Below, in pieces: positions 13,099-26,215 of a stretch of 64,000 nucleotides of DNA (position 1 is the stretch's first letter; the number at the start of each line of letters is the position of its first letter). Origin of the DNA: Sympetrum striolatum. Lineage: Eukaryota > Arthropoda > Insecta > Odonata > Libellulidae. The position numbers and the translations under genes were made by a program. The DNA is taken from NCBI GenBank assembly GCA_947579665.1, contig OX388349.1, positions 67,894,841-67,958,840 on the forward strand, given 5' to 3'. The notes under the pieces were generated by a model, which saw only the letters and a program-made list of their open reading frames with translations, ran no database searches and was not told the DNA's origin.

Positions 13099-14914
13099 CA
13101 TCCTCACTTTTGTAAATGGAGGCTTGTGCTATGTTAATAAAAACTCGATTCCATCATTTGGAATTTAATCATATTTTAGCTAAATTTCAATCACTGGAAG
13201 TGGCAAAACCTAATGGAAACAAACTATATGTAATTACTACACCCAATTTTTCATTTCCCCCTCTCATAATGTTGCAATCATTCAAATTAATAATTTTCAA
13301 TTTGACGAAGAATGACCTCTTTTGACTACAATAATTTATCATAAAAAATGGCCTGTAGCTAAAATTCTTTCCAAAAACTCTTTTATTTTTTTCCCTGACC
13401 AATGTGAGTAATACCTTTTTTTCTATTTGATATTTAATTTTGTCAAATCTGAAAAAGCTTACAGATTGGATGCAGTTAAAAATGGGTGTAATTTACTAAC
13501 TTCAGATACATTAATTTGATCTAGTTAAATGATTTCTTAAGTTTTCCGAACAAATGTATGGCAAAGTTTTATGAAACAAGATGAGTTAATATTTTTATAT
13601 TACTTAATATTACGTAATATTATCCTAATACAGTCAGACTTCGAACGGTTTATTTAAGGAATATGCTCCAAAGCACTATTTTAGTGACCTGATTCATAGA
13701 CGAGTTATGGACTCTTACCCTTTAGAGTATGAAGGATTTTCGATGCTGATATTTCTGCAAACTTACGGATTGATGTGTTGTTGCCTAATACATTCGCTGT
13801 TAGCACTTATTGTGAAGTTGAAATTTGAAATTTGATGTCAATTTGAATCAAGTCAGAGTCGCTGTGTTTCAAAGTAGGAATGCTCTCATCGTATGTATTG
13901 AATGCGATTGCGATGGGGAAGATGCTTAAAACAGAAATAATAAAAATGGTAGATTTTGTAAGTACGACATTTCGACAGAAGGTCTATAGTATTTATTTGC
14001 TTATTTGGACGAGTCATTGTGAGGACAATGGATCAGGATGTGAGCGATGGAAAATTTACAGCATTATATCGTGACTGATTTTTACACCAATTTTCAACTT
14101 ATATTTTGAAAGTTTAAATCGATTTTAAGTATTTTTTATTATTTTAATAAGTAATAATAATAATAATAATAATCAAATTGGTTTGAAGTGCAAGACCACT
14201 TGTGTGAAGGATTTCACGCTCAGTTTTACTAAAATGAGCAGGCATACGAACAGATACGGCATGCATTTCGTGTTAACCAAAATTCCGTGTAGTTGGTTTT
14301 CTTGCTAAGTAAGTTTCCTTGTAACTCGCGGTGAAACACTAAGACAAGTAGCTAACTTCATATAAAGAGTACAATGTGCTCATACTCTCCTAGGCGTCAT
14401 TGTTTTACTACACCTTAGAAATCTCATGCTATGATTACATCTCTATCATTGCGATATACTTCGTATTTAATCATTCGAATGAGATTGTATAAGAGCTTCA
14501 CTTTTTTGGACTAACACAGGCAGTTCAGAATTATACAAATTTAAATTTAAAATTTATCATCGAACTATAAGATAAATTCTTTTAAAAATAGATCCATTGT
14601 TAAAATTGCATCATAGAAGTAATGAAAATCGTTAGAAAATTTTGAAGCATACTGAAGAACTTTCGATGAGACTGAATATCATTTATGGATTGACATGGTG
14701 GATGGATCTGCTATAGGGCCGTGCATCTGAAAATATGCAACACGGTAAGAAGAATCGTGATTGTTTAATTTATTTGTTAAAAATTTGTAATAAGGTTAGG
14801 AAAGGTAGCGATGTACTGCAGAGAATGGATTTAATATGAATAGGTAATGTAATGTTGAGTTATTAGGCAAGTAACTGTTCCCGGAAACTATTACGATAGC
14901 TCTGAATACTCACG
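13099..14914. other. Unassigned AT-rich DNA with (TAA)n microsatellite
   Basis: No gene seen. A short (TAA)n microsatellite occupies about 14152-14172. The rest is AT-rich, with only short open frames. Confidence 0.5.
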
Positions 14915-15051
14915 TACACACACACACACACACAGACATCATTCCGAAAATGGTGAAATCGTGTTCCAAAACATGTATTTCCGTTGAAATCTCGAAGTCA
15001 ATTTTTTCATGAAAACAATATTTTCTCTATACTACGTATATGGAGAAAGTA
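14915..15051 (+). repeat. (CA)n followed by dispersed repeat end, copy 1
   Basis: A (CA)n run at about 14915-14934 leads into ~118 bp that recur in reverse orientation at 30579-30712. Shared landmarks are CATTCCG plus GGTGAAAT/TGG, TTTTTTCATGAAAACAAT, CTATACTACGTATATGGAG and a closing AAAGTA. Order and spacing are conserved. This is an interspersed repeat of unknown class. Confidence 0.65.
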
Positions 15052-16652
15052 AAAATGTTTGATTAGGTTGATTGTTCTATATTAAATTGAAACTAGGAAA
15101 TATAGCGAGATAGATTGGATGGCTTCCTCAGAGTCAGTTCCTCAGAGTCCCCATTTCTAACGTTATATTGCCAGAAAAAAATTCGAAGCTCGTGGTTGTT
15201 TACCCAGTAGGAAACAGGAGAAATTATCTAAATATTGCTTCACTGTGTGAATTTGCATTAATTTTTATAAGAGTTGATAGAAGAAAGAAGATTATTTTTT
15301 AAGCAATGGATTCTCGTTTAATTAGAATTATTTTATTCAGATTCATTTAAGTACCCTTTGGCAACCGATGAATGGCGATGATAATGAGGTGATGAATCAT
15401 TTCTTGATATCGATGAAAAATACAAAGTGCTCCCTCAAAGGTAGAGCTTCTCAAACCTTTCTCTGGTGCAGAAAATTAAAATATTATTCTTTCGTAAGAT
15501 CTTGGTCTTTCTTTCTAATTTGATGTGTAACACTACTACTTTGAATATTTATGTCCTTGTTTAGCAAACATCAAACTCGATACAGCTCTTTTTGCACTCT
15601 GAATGAAGATTAAGTGCATGTGTTATTAAGAGCAGATTGATTACATTCCTTGAGACTGATGATATTCCTTCCGGATTCCAGCATTATCAAGGCTTGATCG
15701 ATTTCGTCTCTATGATTGACACATTTTGTAAATAAAGACTGGTTTAGTTTAATTTTTATTCCCCTTGTAGCTTATAATTGCTTATTCTCTATTATGATAT
15801 AATAATAACAAATTCAACCTTCGCCAATCTATACAAAATTCACATTAACACAGTGATATTTAGCTATACTCGTAGTTTTTATGTAGAAATAAAACAATGC
15901 GTCATGGTTTCGCTATTAAATTTTAAACAGAGCAGGACGTTAAGTTAATCATGTGTTAGACTCTAACTGTACCTCTGAGCGTGAACAAAGGAAAGCTAAG
16001 ATGTTGGAGAGCGTGAGACTGAAAAACTAATGAAAGACGCCTCGTTTTCACCCCCGCCTAGGATTTAGAACAAAAGGTTGGCGGGGGCGGTCCAAGGAAA
16101 GGGGATGATTTGCTGGAAGAGAGTTTATGAGGGAGAAGAGAAGCACACGGAGAAAAGAAGTTTGGGTCAAGGAGGCAGCGAGGGAACTTAAGAGGAAAAC
16201 TTTCCTCCCCTCCGACAAGTCTCTTTCCGTAGTTAGATACGGTGAGACATAGGCGACAAAGCTCGTATCATAAAGCAAAAGAGTGGGGAAATAATGGGAG
16301 TCCATTACTCGCAAATTGTACGCGGTCTAGATGTTGGAGAGGCATGGGTTGGGCTGAGATTACTCTGGGAAGGTATACAGGGACGGGTAGTCTGGAATAG
16401 AGCGCAGGAAAAGTATTTTTAGGCTCTATGAATTAAGGGATAGAGTAAAATTTAAACAAAACTGATAATAGTGATGAATTGGAGTGAGGGTAGGAATAAT
16501 TAATGTTAAGGAGAGAGTTTCGAAAGAATTCATCCAAAATTTCAAAGTAAAAGGTACGGCACGGAAGACGATACTCTCAAAGGAGAATAAAAGATTAATA
16601 TTTTACTCACCTCGACCAAAATATATACAATTTTTCCATATTTTATAAGAAA
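15052..16652. other. Unassigned DNA with a GC-richer island at 16.0-16.4 kb
   Basis: No gene or transposon recognised. The segment at about 16000-16420 is GC-richer with purine-biased stretches on the plus strand. An 88-codon minus-strand frame there has no known domain. Confidence 0.45.
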
Positions 16653-16683
16653 CTAGCAGAAATGCCCGTTGATTCTCAACGGG
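16653..16683 (-). mobile_element. Helitron-type 3' terminus
   Basis: On the minus strand the sequence has CCCGTTGA, a three-base loop and TCAACGGG (a perfect 8-bp stem), then an 8-base spacer, then CTAG followed by T. A short GC-rich hairpin about ten bases before CTRR, with T as the next host base, is the standard Helitron 3' end. The element body would extend to higher coordinates, through the inverted arm at 17001-17491. I did not find a convincing 5' TC end on the minus strand, so its length is unknown. No Rep/helicase coding was seen, so it would be non-autonomous. Confidence 0.6.
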
Positions 16684-17000
16684 GATTTTAAATTTCGTAA
16701 ATCCACGTATAAGAACCTTGATCGTAGCACTTACTGCGTAATTATCGATAGATAGCCAATATCTGACTTTCTAATCCAATAAACCTAGAATTGTAAGTAA
16801 ACGATGAAGTCTACAAACCCACACCAACTCAATATTCAATCTCATATACTCCGAATGAAAAATATCTCCAACAGAGGTAATATAAAAATATATTTTAAGA
16901 TCACATTAAGATAATAGGTACCACGTTTATAGAGAAATTTTCAGACAGGTACAGGGGGCAAAGTAATAAAATATTACACATAAATTACAGAAATAAATTA

Positions 17001-17491
17001 TATATCACTCTAATAACCACCGATGAAATTTTCTTGGGGAAAGTAAGTATATTACGGAGCTGAATCGTATCTCAATCTATAAATGTGCAACATAAACACG
17101 AACACTAATAACACAAAAGTTATCACAAAGTCAAAATAGGAACAAAAATTAAACACTATTAACAGAAGGATAGTAAATGAATATGGAGTGGAAGGACTTA
17201 AAAACAACAAATAAATCAGTTTTTACATTCTGCATATAACAAAATAAAATTTCTTTACCTTTTTGGTCTGTTATACGATGTTGGAGGTTTGATACAACTT
17301 TGCAACTCGCCGTTCGACTACTTAAAGATTACAAACACCAAATTTGGGAAATCTTTCCGTTCTTCGCTAATTCCATTTCCGTCAATCGCTAAATATACAT
17401 CATTGCAAATAGATTAGATTTAGTACTTAATTCAGAAGAATATATTAAAAACTTCCGCAACGTACCAGAATATCTATACGCAAACAGTTTA
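17001..17491 (-). repeat. Inverted duplication, left arm (~491 bp)
   Basis: This segment is the reverse complement of 20064-20551, at roughly 97-98 percent identity by eye, with a few substitutions and one small indel near 17165-17175. The arm lies 320 bp inside the Helitron-type end at 16653, so it is probably the body of that element. The right arm would then be a second copy in opposite orientation. Alternatively, the two arms are long TIRs of a 3.55-kb element, but the outer ends show no clear target duplication. Confidence 0.85.
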
Positions 17492-18485
17492 CGCACAGTT
17501 CTGTGGTACCTGGATTTTTATCTCGTCTTGGTATCTCTCAATTTGATAAATTATAGAAATATCTAACCAGAGCTGTGTGGAAATTTATCAAATGAACAAC
17601 TACCGAGATAATTATCCAAACATCCCGGTTAATCACAGCGAAGGTAACTTCTGAGACGGTCCCACTTGGGGAGAAAAAGCACCCCTTCATTAATACAAAA
17701 CATCAGAGGGGACTCGCATGAAGGGCGATGAAAGAATACAAATCCGGTCAGTAAATTTCCCACCTCTCAGTTTGCCCAAAGAAATGACCGCATTAAGCAA
17801 AAGTTAGGTCCATTATGCACTCTATCTGACCACTAAATCGAGGAGGGGAAGGGAAGAAAGGAAAAAGTCTAACAAAAGACGCTCGAGAAAAAGAGTAATA
17901 CACTGCGTGCAGTAACAACGGTCTCATTGTTGGAACCCTTTTCAGACCCTTTCTGAAAACCGCTCTTTTCTTCCAGGGTGTCTTCTTTTTTTCCGGTTCG
18001 TTCCAGCAATCCATCTCCTCCCCATTTGAGGGCCTACCTCTCTCTTCTCCAAAGGCCATTCGAATCCCATATTCCCCATACCTCCATTATCCCGAGTCAT
18101 CCCCGTGTTCCTCCAGAATGCTTCCACTCTTGTTGAGAGCTCATTTGCTGCTTTTTTCCGTTCCCGCTCTGATTACTTTCCTTAGTTTTCGCTCCTTAAT
18201 GGGTGTTAATATTTTCTTCGATTGAATGTCCGCCAGCTACATGAAAGGAACGTTCGCTAAACCGCGAGAAAAATACTAAAAACGACCGAGGTTTTGTGGC
18301 AGCGGTACATTATCAGGTGACAAAAAAAAACAGCCAAGAAACAAAACAAAACAAAAAATACAGAAAGTGAACCGAAAGCTGTGTAAAACCCAAAATTAAG
18401 AAAAAAAAACTCTGAATAAATGCATATACTTTACCATTTATCAATCATAATTGCTATTTAAATATGATGCCAATATATAATTTAT

Positions 18486-18562
<77 letters not shown>

Positions 18563-20063
18563 GATTGATACATTCTTTGTTATTTATAAAACCATGTTTA
18601 TAGAATCAGGTTTGACGAATACCCTTCTTGGGAAATAAATTTTGAAAGATATTCTTAGACAGGTTATTTTAAACATTATAATTTAGCAATCCTCAGTTTT
18701 TGACAGGATTTTTATCTGTCATGTAACTGTGTTTTAACGTACATTTGGTTTCATCTATTTATTTGTCTATTTATGTATCTATATGCTCATTTTATTTATC
18801 TATCAACTTATTCATACTTATAATCTGTTAGGTTATTGATAGGTTTTATATGAAAGAATGCAGTTAAACTAGCACACCCAACTGAACTGTATTTGAACAC
18901 AGGCGTAATTACCTTTGTAGTTGAAGCGCCTCAATCTGACTACTACTACCAAAATAATAAATTATATCTTCTCTAGCTATTCTTATCTAATATATTCCAT
19001 ATAATTGTTTTTATTCTTATTCTTATTATAAAGTTTTTTATGTATTAATTGTACAAATTAGCCGCCAGTTTTTGGTCTAACGTGGTTTTGTGGAACTGTG
19101 GCAGAATATAAGAATAACATACACACATACATGTAGACACTCGTCTTTATGGAAATTTCATCTTCCTACTAGTACATAAAAAATATAACCAATAATATAT
19201 GAAGGTTTTTAACAATAAACGTAGATATGGAGAGAATGGGAAAAAATAATTGTTTTGTGTAGCAAATAAAAACTGTTAATTTTGATCAAAGAACAATTTT
19301 CCACTGAAAAAGAGTAAGGTTGAAGGAGTGACTGATCAACCATTTGCAACTTGTATCCTCTTCTTCTTTCCTTACTTGAGATTTAGTTTGCCACCTCATT
19401 TTCATTTATTATCTTCCCTTAAATATCTTGCTTGCTTTGTTCAATTGTTATCTGATAATGTTGCATTGACCCGAAACCATGGTTTTCATTTGTATACTTC
19501 TTGTGATTAATTAAATATTTTTCTCGCGGAGCTGTTACATGTTGGTAATCACCGCAAAGTTTGCCTTATTCTTTGTCGGATCCGTCACCTGACTAATGTA
19601 TTCTTATCTATCTGCTTTGGTGACTATCATAGACTTAAAAAAACAGAATGTGTTTTTCGTGACCCGTTAAACAACGTATTTCGTTTTGAATTGGGAACTA
19701 AATTGCTAAGAACAAGTAATAGTGGAGGTTCCTTATAATAATTATTCCATTTATTGTTCAATAAGAACCGATGATAGTTAACTCTCCTCCCCAAAGAGTG
19801 CGTGCTAAGTAAGCATCAAGGTGAAGCATTTCTTTTCCTATTTTTATTTATTGCTACGCACAAACATAGCTGGGAAGTATCCATAAATTACAAGATCATT
19901 TTCCTTAAATTTGAATTTTCTTGTCAAAGTAAGGGTAGAATACAGAAGTTTTAATATCTTTTCCTTTTTTATACAAGAAAAATACACTTTACTTTGTTAT
20001 TAAACCGGTACAAATTCTCCTGACGAGAAATCAGAAATAAGAAAGGAAAATAATTAAATTTGT
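17492..20063. other. Spacer between inverted arms, with GC-richer island
   Basis: The 2.57-kb spacer contains a GC-richer, pyrimidine-biased island at about 17640-18290 with overlapping minus-strand frames (88 and 61 codons, no known domain). A long (TA)n microsatellite follows at 18488-18560. No transposase or RT motif is present, so the spacer does not look like the body of an autonomous element. Confidence 0.5.
18488..18560. repeat. (TA)n microsatellite
   Basis: About 36 uninterrupted TA dinucleotides. Such runs are hypermutable and can extrude as cruciforms. Confidence 0.98.
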
Positions 20064-20551
20064 TAAACTGTTTGCGTATAGATATTCTGGTACGTTGCGG
20101 AAGTTTTTAATATATTCTTCTGAATTAAGTACTAAATCTAATCTATTTGCAATGATGTATATTTAGCGATTGACGGAAATGGAATTAGCGAAGAACGGAA
20201 AGATTTCCCAAATTTGGTGTTTGTAATCTTTAAGTAGTCGAACGGCGAGTTGCAAAGTTGTATCAAACCTCCAACATCGTATAACAGACCAAAAAGGTAA
20301 AGAAATTTTATTTTGTTATATGCAGAATGTAAAAACTGATTTATTTGTTGTTTTTAAGTGCTTCTACTCCATATTCATTTACTACCCTGTTAATAGTGTT
20401 TAATTTTTGTTCCTATTTTGACTTTGTGATAACTTTTGTGTTATTAGTGTTCGTGTTTATGTTGCACATTTATAGATTGAGATACGATTCAGCTCCGTAA
20501 TATACTTACTTTCCCCAAGAAAATTTCATCGGTGGTTATTAGAGTGATATA
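20064..20551 (+). repeat. Inverted duplication, right arm (~488 bp)
   Basis: Reverse complement of 17001-17491. Similarity stops at 20551, whereas the left-arm copy continues a further ~350 bp to a Helitron-type terminus. This copy therefore lacks the 3' end or was inserted as a fragment. Confidence 0.85.
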
Positions 20552-22680
20552 CATATTACAGCTTCGTGACTTCGTCGTGTAGTTTCAGGACCCTATCTTT
20601 AAGGTAGTATCAAAATCTTTGCTTCATTAAATTTTTATCCTTATTTGGGCCCCTTTTTTCATTATATTTTGTGTGAAAACTCAAATTGTATTCACGTAAT
20701 TAGATTATGCAGATGTGCACCCCCGAGATTCGCAGATTCTCAACAGTATTTTACAAATAACTTCTAAAGTACTTATTTTTAATCTATTCTCGATAAATTA
20801 CCAACTTAGTATATTATATATATATTATTTATTAAATTAATTAATAAATCCTCGATAAATACCCAACGTTTTATTCTGAGAGTTTGCCTCTTCCAACATA
20901 TAGTCCCAAATCTTGAAGAAAACCGATATAAAACCAAAAAACTTGACTTTGAACATTAAATTATCCTAGAAGGATACCCAAATCGTTTGGTGAAATCACC
21001 ATAATTTATTTATTTAGAGAAAGGAGTTGATTTTGGAGCTAGTTTCCTCCGCATAAATTCATACATTTTGCCCAATTTACATCACCATTACCGAAGAAAA
21101 TGCAAATATATTTAAGTAAGCAGAGTGACATCTGAAATAATTAAACGGTTTTCCTATTTATTAGGATATCTTCGCGAAGATCATTCACCTGAAAACGATC
21201 CAGCCCCGTTGGTACAGAGGTTATTATACAATGAATATTTCATCAGCTGTTTTTGCGGAGGAACTGTTTGAATAGAAGTTCGCAGGAAGCGTATCCAAGT
21301 TGTTCTTATACGTCGAAAGAGAGCATTCGACCGAAATCGGTTTGAATAAATTAGAAAGTTGGCCTACAAACAACGCAGAAGTTCGCAGTTTAGGCAGAGA
21401 AGTTTTCTCCGAGTCGCTGGTGGATGTACGATGGGGATTTGAATGTCTGATAAGGTATCATTACAAGTATTTAAGGAGGATTGCGCATACATGGGCACAT
21501 GGGTAGAGTGGCGGAAACTTAATCAGAAGGGAAATGAAAAGGTGTTTTCGGAAAGTTAGGAAATTATAATTGCACGATGATTCACCAGCGATGTCACATT
21601 ATGAAAAATTTCAATACCCAGAAAGTTGTAGTATATGGAATTATAAATTCATGATTACCGAAGTAACTGATTGATTAAACATCTTAAGCTATGCACAGGA
21701 ATTAAAGTTGTGTTGCAACTCCGATTGCTTATTTTCTTAAAAAATAATTAATATATAACATAATAAATTATAAATAAGAGTTAAAATTGCCATATATTTT
21801 GGCAGTAATTTAGTTTAAAAATTTTTGATTTAAGAAAATTTCTCATCACGTTGAGCGTTTCTGGAATAACCTTGAAATTATATTTGACAGCTCTTTTTTT
21901 CGAAATATTTCTTCCGAATAGTTTTTTTGGGAAGAAAGCAATGATTTACTCAAAATTGATAAAGGTGTTAAATAATATTACTAACTTTTCTTCGAGAACG
22001 CAGTATGAGTAAGTTTGCTAAGAACTGCACTTTTAATCTTCAAATATATTCCATTATTGAGGGATATTATAATCTCTTCACGTTCTTTTGGCCATATCTT
22101 GATAATCAGGGTATTTCTATTTCTCTGTTGGTAAAGGATGGAAAAATTATAAATTTGTTTTGATTTTACCTTATTGGAAAAAAAGGTAATGTTTTTGCCC
22201 GTTTATTATGAGCAATACTGAATTATGACTTATAAACTGTTCACACCATATTCAATTTCATGATACTTTTATTCAAAGGGCCTTAGTTCTGCACTTACTT
22301 GGATATTATAGATGTACAAAGGATAGATACAAGACAAACTACCTCACTCCTCATCTTGTCTAGTAAAACCTCATTCCCTCTTCTGTGCCTTATGTAGAGA
22401 ATGGAAGAGGATATCAAGAGAAGAAAAGAATGATCAAGCTCAAACCGGCCTCCTGGAGGAATGCAATACAGTCTGTTTAGCTTGATAAGTCATTTTCCCA
22501 ACAAAATGCTTTCAAGTTGCAATTCAATTATTCCTTTGAAAAACAAAGAGTAATGCGAGCGATCAAAATTTTGTATGTTTGAAGTTAAAATCAAGCATCC
22601 TTGTATTTGCTGTCAAGCAGAGAAAACATCGCTAAAAGAGGACATCTAGTTGCAATTTCACTTTTCCCTCACAGCATCGG
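20552..22680. other. Unassigned AT-rich DNA
   Basis: No gene, repeat or transposon end recognised. Only short AT-biased frames occur. Confidence 0.5.
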
Positions 22681-23600
22681 TACAACCCACTCGCTCAACT
22701 CTCGCAAAACTTTCGAAAACGCTACGGAATTCATTTTTCCTGCTGTCAGAGGCAATCATCTAAGAGAGGGCAATTAATTCTCGAGCTAATGACTGCGTAG
22801 TTTGCTTTTTTTCCACCCCTCTTTTTCCTCTCCACGCCTCGCTCCCGACCGCAAACAACCCCTTCCCCTCCACCCTAATCATCAACATTCTGCCGCAAAA
22901 AAGCGAGCTAGCGCGGGGGCAAAAATGGAATTCGGAGTTAATTTGAACGTTTCTTCATGGTGGTATGGTTTGTTTCTTAGGTGGCGCTCGCCCTCCCCCC
23001 TGGTGGTGGCGGGGGGAAACGCCGAGGCAGTTTTGGGTGTTACAATCATCAGACGCTTTGGTCTGGGAAACCGAAGGTTTCCATGAATTCGTTGGAGTAG
23101 TACTTAAAAAGGGGAGGGAACCAGAGAGAACAGTTTCCGCTAATTTATGGGGATTCCTCCAGTTTTTGCCGTTCCCTTTTTCGGGAGTTGAGCGCGAGTT
23201 GTGAGAGGGAAGTGGGGGGGAGGAGGATTTGAGGACCAAAGTGAAAAGCGATGAAAGTATGAAGAACGGCGCCAATAAGGGGTTTCGCATTATGTTCCAG
23301 AACCAAATTCATCGCCGGGCTGGGTTTTACGGTGGATAAAGTTAGCTTGCTTATCGGATTGGAAGCCGTGGAGAAGGACTCGAGAGGGGATTGGGATTGG
23401 GCAATTAAGAAGCGATAATAGACCGGAACTCATTTCCCGTGACGAAAGAGGATGTCTGAATCGCTCTGCGAGATTCCTCGCTTCCGCCAATTAATGAGAT
23501 ATTCCGCGATGTCCGTTGACGGCGGTCTGCAGAGGAGTTTTAATACGCGGTTGGGGGGTATATTTCTGTGACGTAAAATTAAAGGAGTTTCGGTTTAGTG
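22681..23600. other. GC- and CpG-rich island
   Basis: This is the most GC-rich island of the window, with C-runs at about 22800-22880, G-runs at about 22985-23015 and 23200-23225, and many CpG dinucleotides. Frames of 66 to 111 codons are open on both strands over the same bases, which points to composition rather than coding. A promoter-type CpG island is possible, but no TATA box, initiator or first exon could be assigned. Confidence 0.4.
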
Positions 23601-24417
23601 ATTGTTTTGAAGTGGCTGGAAGGTTGAATGAGTAAAAATATTTTTTAAACTGCAACTTGCATATTTTCGCCCTCGAAGATCAAAAAGAGTTTACATGCGA
23701 GATAATGTTTTTAAAGCTGAGTGGTTTTACCTTCGTACACGAATTGAATACCTCTTTTTAATGTCGACAGTCAGCTATTTCAACATGAATAACGAAGTAT
23801 ATACGGAGTTTTTCTTACATTGACACTATAACTTACTCTAACTTTTAAAAATATTCAACTCTAAAATTCATGTTCCTTAACACAAATATGCTATATCTTA
23901 GGATTATATAATTATTTAGATTATCTGGGATGTACAAAACATGGAAATCAGAAGAGGGCTGGGATGAACTGTGTGGCAGATTTGAACTTCCTAATTATAT
24001 AGGACGCGGCCACCATAGTTTTAAAATCAAGGAACGCGAGCAGAAAACAGAAATAGCGAAATTTTATTTCATTAATAGTGGTATTAGATAATGGAACTCT
24101 TTACATGGTGAATTTCTCATACGAATGCCAAAAAATGTAAAAGTTTTCAAAAATAAGCTTCAATCAAGATGCATGTAATTTTTTAAAATGTGGTTCACGG
24201 CTACCTCCGCTGTATTATTACTATTATATCGAGTTGTATTGTTATATTCCATCAATCTATGTTTATGAATGTGAGTATATGTATATTCTACCATGTACTG
24301 TATTATTTTAGTTAATTGACAGATCTCATATATATTTATGTATGAGAGTTCTTATTAATTATTTATAATTTTACTTATTTTGTTCTTGTAATATGTGTAT
24401 TGTGGTTTAATTTTACA
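23601..24417. other. Unassigned AT-rich DNA
   Basis: Nothing recognised apart from short AT-rich frames. Confidence 0.5.
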
Positions 24418-24571
24418 GCCCACGGGAGGTTTTTGGAGGGGTTTCCCTCCCATCTTTTGGCGAATGCCAGGCTTATAATCATTTTTATGTTCCCCTCCAC
24501 CGTTGCCACCTGGGCTGAAGGCCAACTTGCAACGTGAACTTAAATAAATAAATAAATAATAATATAATACA
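24418..24571 (+). mobile_element. Probable LINE 3'-UTR fragment with (TAAA)n tail
   Basis: A GC-richer block (containing GGAGGTTTTTGGAGGGG and CCACCTGGGCTGAAGG) ends abruptly in AACTTAAATAAATAAATAAA and AT-rich DNA. A unique 3' block followed by a short simple-repeat tail is the usual look of a 5'-truncated non-LTR retrotransposon. No RT coding remains, so the class is inferred from the tail alone. Confidence 0.4.
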
Positions 24572-25195
24572 TAATACAATAATTAATATAATACCTAATA
24601 TATTACATAAATCATACACATGCATAATGGTTATCATTTATTAGTTAACAGTACGTTATAAGATTCATGAAGATTATGCTTCGAAGAGAGAAGATGTCCT
24701 ATTTTTAGGGGTAATAAAGAAAATCAAAGGTAGGTAGTAGCCATGGATCTTCTAAAACAATTTAATTTGTTAATTATGGTATTATTGATAAAATGAATTT
24801 TAAAGTTAAGTAATTCATATTAGCACGCATTTTTAAGTGACCTATGTGGAACCTTATCAAGTAACGACTAATTTCAAGAATGGTAATAATATTCGAATGA
24901 TCATTGATTTTTTACTCCTCTGTATCCTTCGAATTTTAAAACCTATTCTTTTCAAATTTATACTTCGATTAGTCTCACTTCCACTATCTAATCTCTTCTA
25001 CCATTATGTATTGTACGTATTTATGTAAGTATTAAAACTGTGATGTCATGATTATAAACACTTGTGAATTTATAAGTATCTTTTTAATTTATTTAATGTC
25101 AGCATAACTATGTTTATTTTTGTATTTCATATGTGTATCTATGGATAGTGTATTTCATATATTTTTGCCATATTTCTTACCATTTTTTAGTTATG

Positions 25196-25412
25196 ACTAT
25201 CAGTATGCTTGCACAAGCTTTTCCCACTCCCCTCTTAGTGGGTGTTTTCCTGATTTGTAAATATTTTTTTCTAATAATTTATTAGGTTTTTACATACAAA
25301 TTTCTTCTCACTTTCTTTTTAAATTGATTAATATATATTTTATGATGATGGGTAAGATGGAAGAGGAGACTTTTAGCCTGAATCTCGCCCGAATGAAGAC
25401 GTATTATTATTA
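25196..25412 (+). repeat. (TTA)n-tailed interspersed repeat, copy A
   Basis: This shares with copies at 60340-60575, 62267-62485 and 62628-62805 a C-rich start (CCCACTCCCCTCTTAGTGGGTG), a middle TGATGATGGGTAAG and an end AATCTCGCCCGAATGAAG followed by (TTA)n. It is the most diverged copy. The fixed 3' end and simple tail suggest a non-LTR retrotransposon or SINE. Confidence 0.65.
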
Positions 25413-25543
25413 ATATATAATAGAGAAGAATAGTATGATAGAGTATGATTCCGTAATCATATTTGTGACTTACAAAACCACAATTCACGTTTAGTACACT
25501 TGATATATATTCGTAAAAGTTTTGTGTCAATGTAATAATATTA

Positions 25544-26215
25544 CTATTGCTTACCTGTAATCTTAAACGCCATATCCGAAGAAAATCTACTGTGGCCCGG
25601 AAGACATTTAGAAAACCGATTGGCCCAGATTGGGCCTCTATTCGCCCTTTTTGAAGGCGAAAAACGAATCAACTGGTTCAAAATCCCTGCATGCGTTTCG
25701 AGGTAAATAATGGCCGCAATCAAATGGAGAAGAAAACTTATCGCGAAACTATTTCGCGGCCGAAACCGCGGCTGCAGGACATTGCCGAAATGGATACTCC
25801 ACCGAGGAAGAAAATAACGGAAGGCAATTGCGATCGGGAAAAAGATTTTCAAAAATAAATTAAGCTCTAGTCTCGGAAGGACATGAGAGATGGCGGCGCC
25901 GGAAAACAAAGGAATGACGCCTTGCGCCATTTCAAACACGCAGCGTAAACGTTCTGGCCGTAGAAACCGAATCGAGTGCAGGAATGAGTGTTCCGCTAAT
26001 GGCCGCTTTTGGCGGTGAAAAGTTCTGAAGGAGGAAACAGGTGTACGGAATCTGCTAACATTCGCACGGACGAGAGATAGATAGCGAAAGGGAGGGAAAG
26101 GCTTTTGGTCATCCATCCACGGGGGAAAAAAGGGAATTTCCGCACAGGATTGCTTTTGTAAGGGGAAGCCATAAAGAACGGGGAAGTGGAGGAATTTTAT
26201 AGATTTGCGGAACAA
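25544..26215 (-). other. 223-codon open frame of doubtful coding status
   Basis: An uninterrupted minus-strand frame of 223 codons lies in a GC-richer island (about 25560-26370). The translation is rich in Arg, Phe, Pro and Leu and shows no recognisable domain, signal peptide or repeat. The plus strand is purine-rich at 26040-26300, which by itself depletes stop codons on the minus strand, so chance openness is plausible. No splice-site or promoter context was found. It is the longest frame outside the Gypsy element and is listed for that reason. Confidence 0.2.

Noticed and set aside
22955..23290. 111-codon minus frame in the GC-rich island
   Set aside because: Frames on the other strand are open over the same bases and the composition is extreme; no domain or splice context supports coding.
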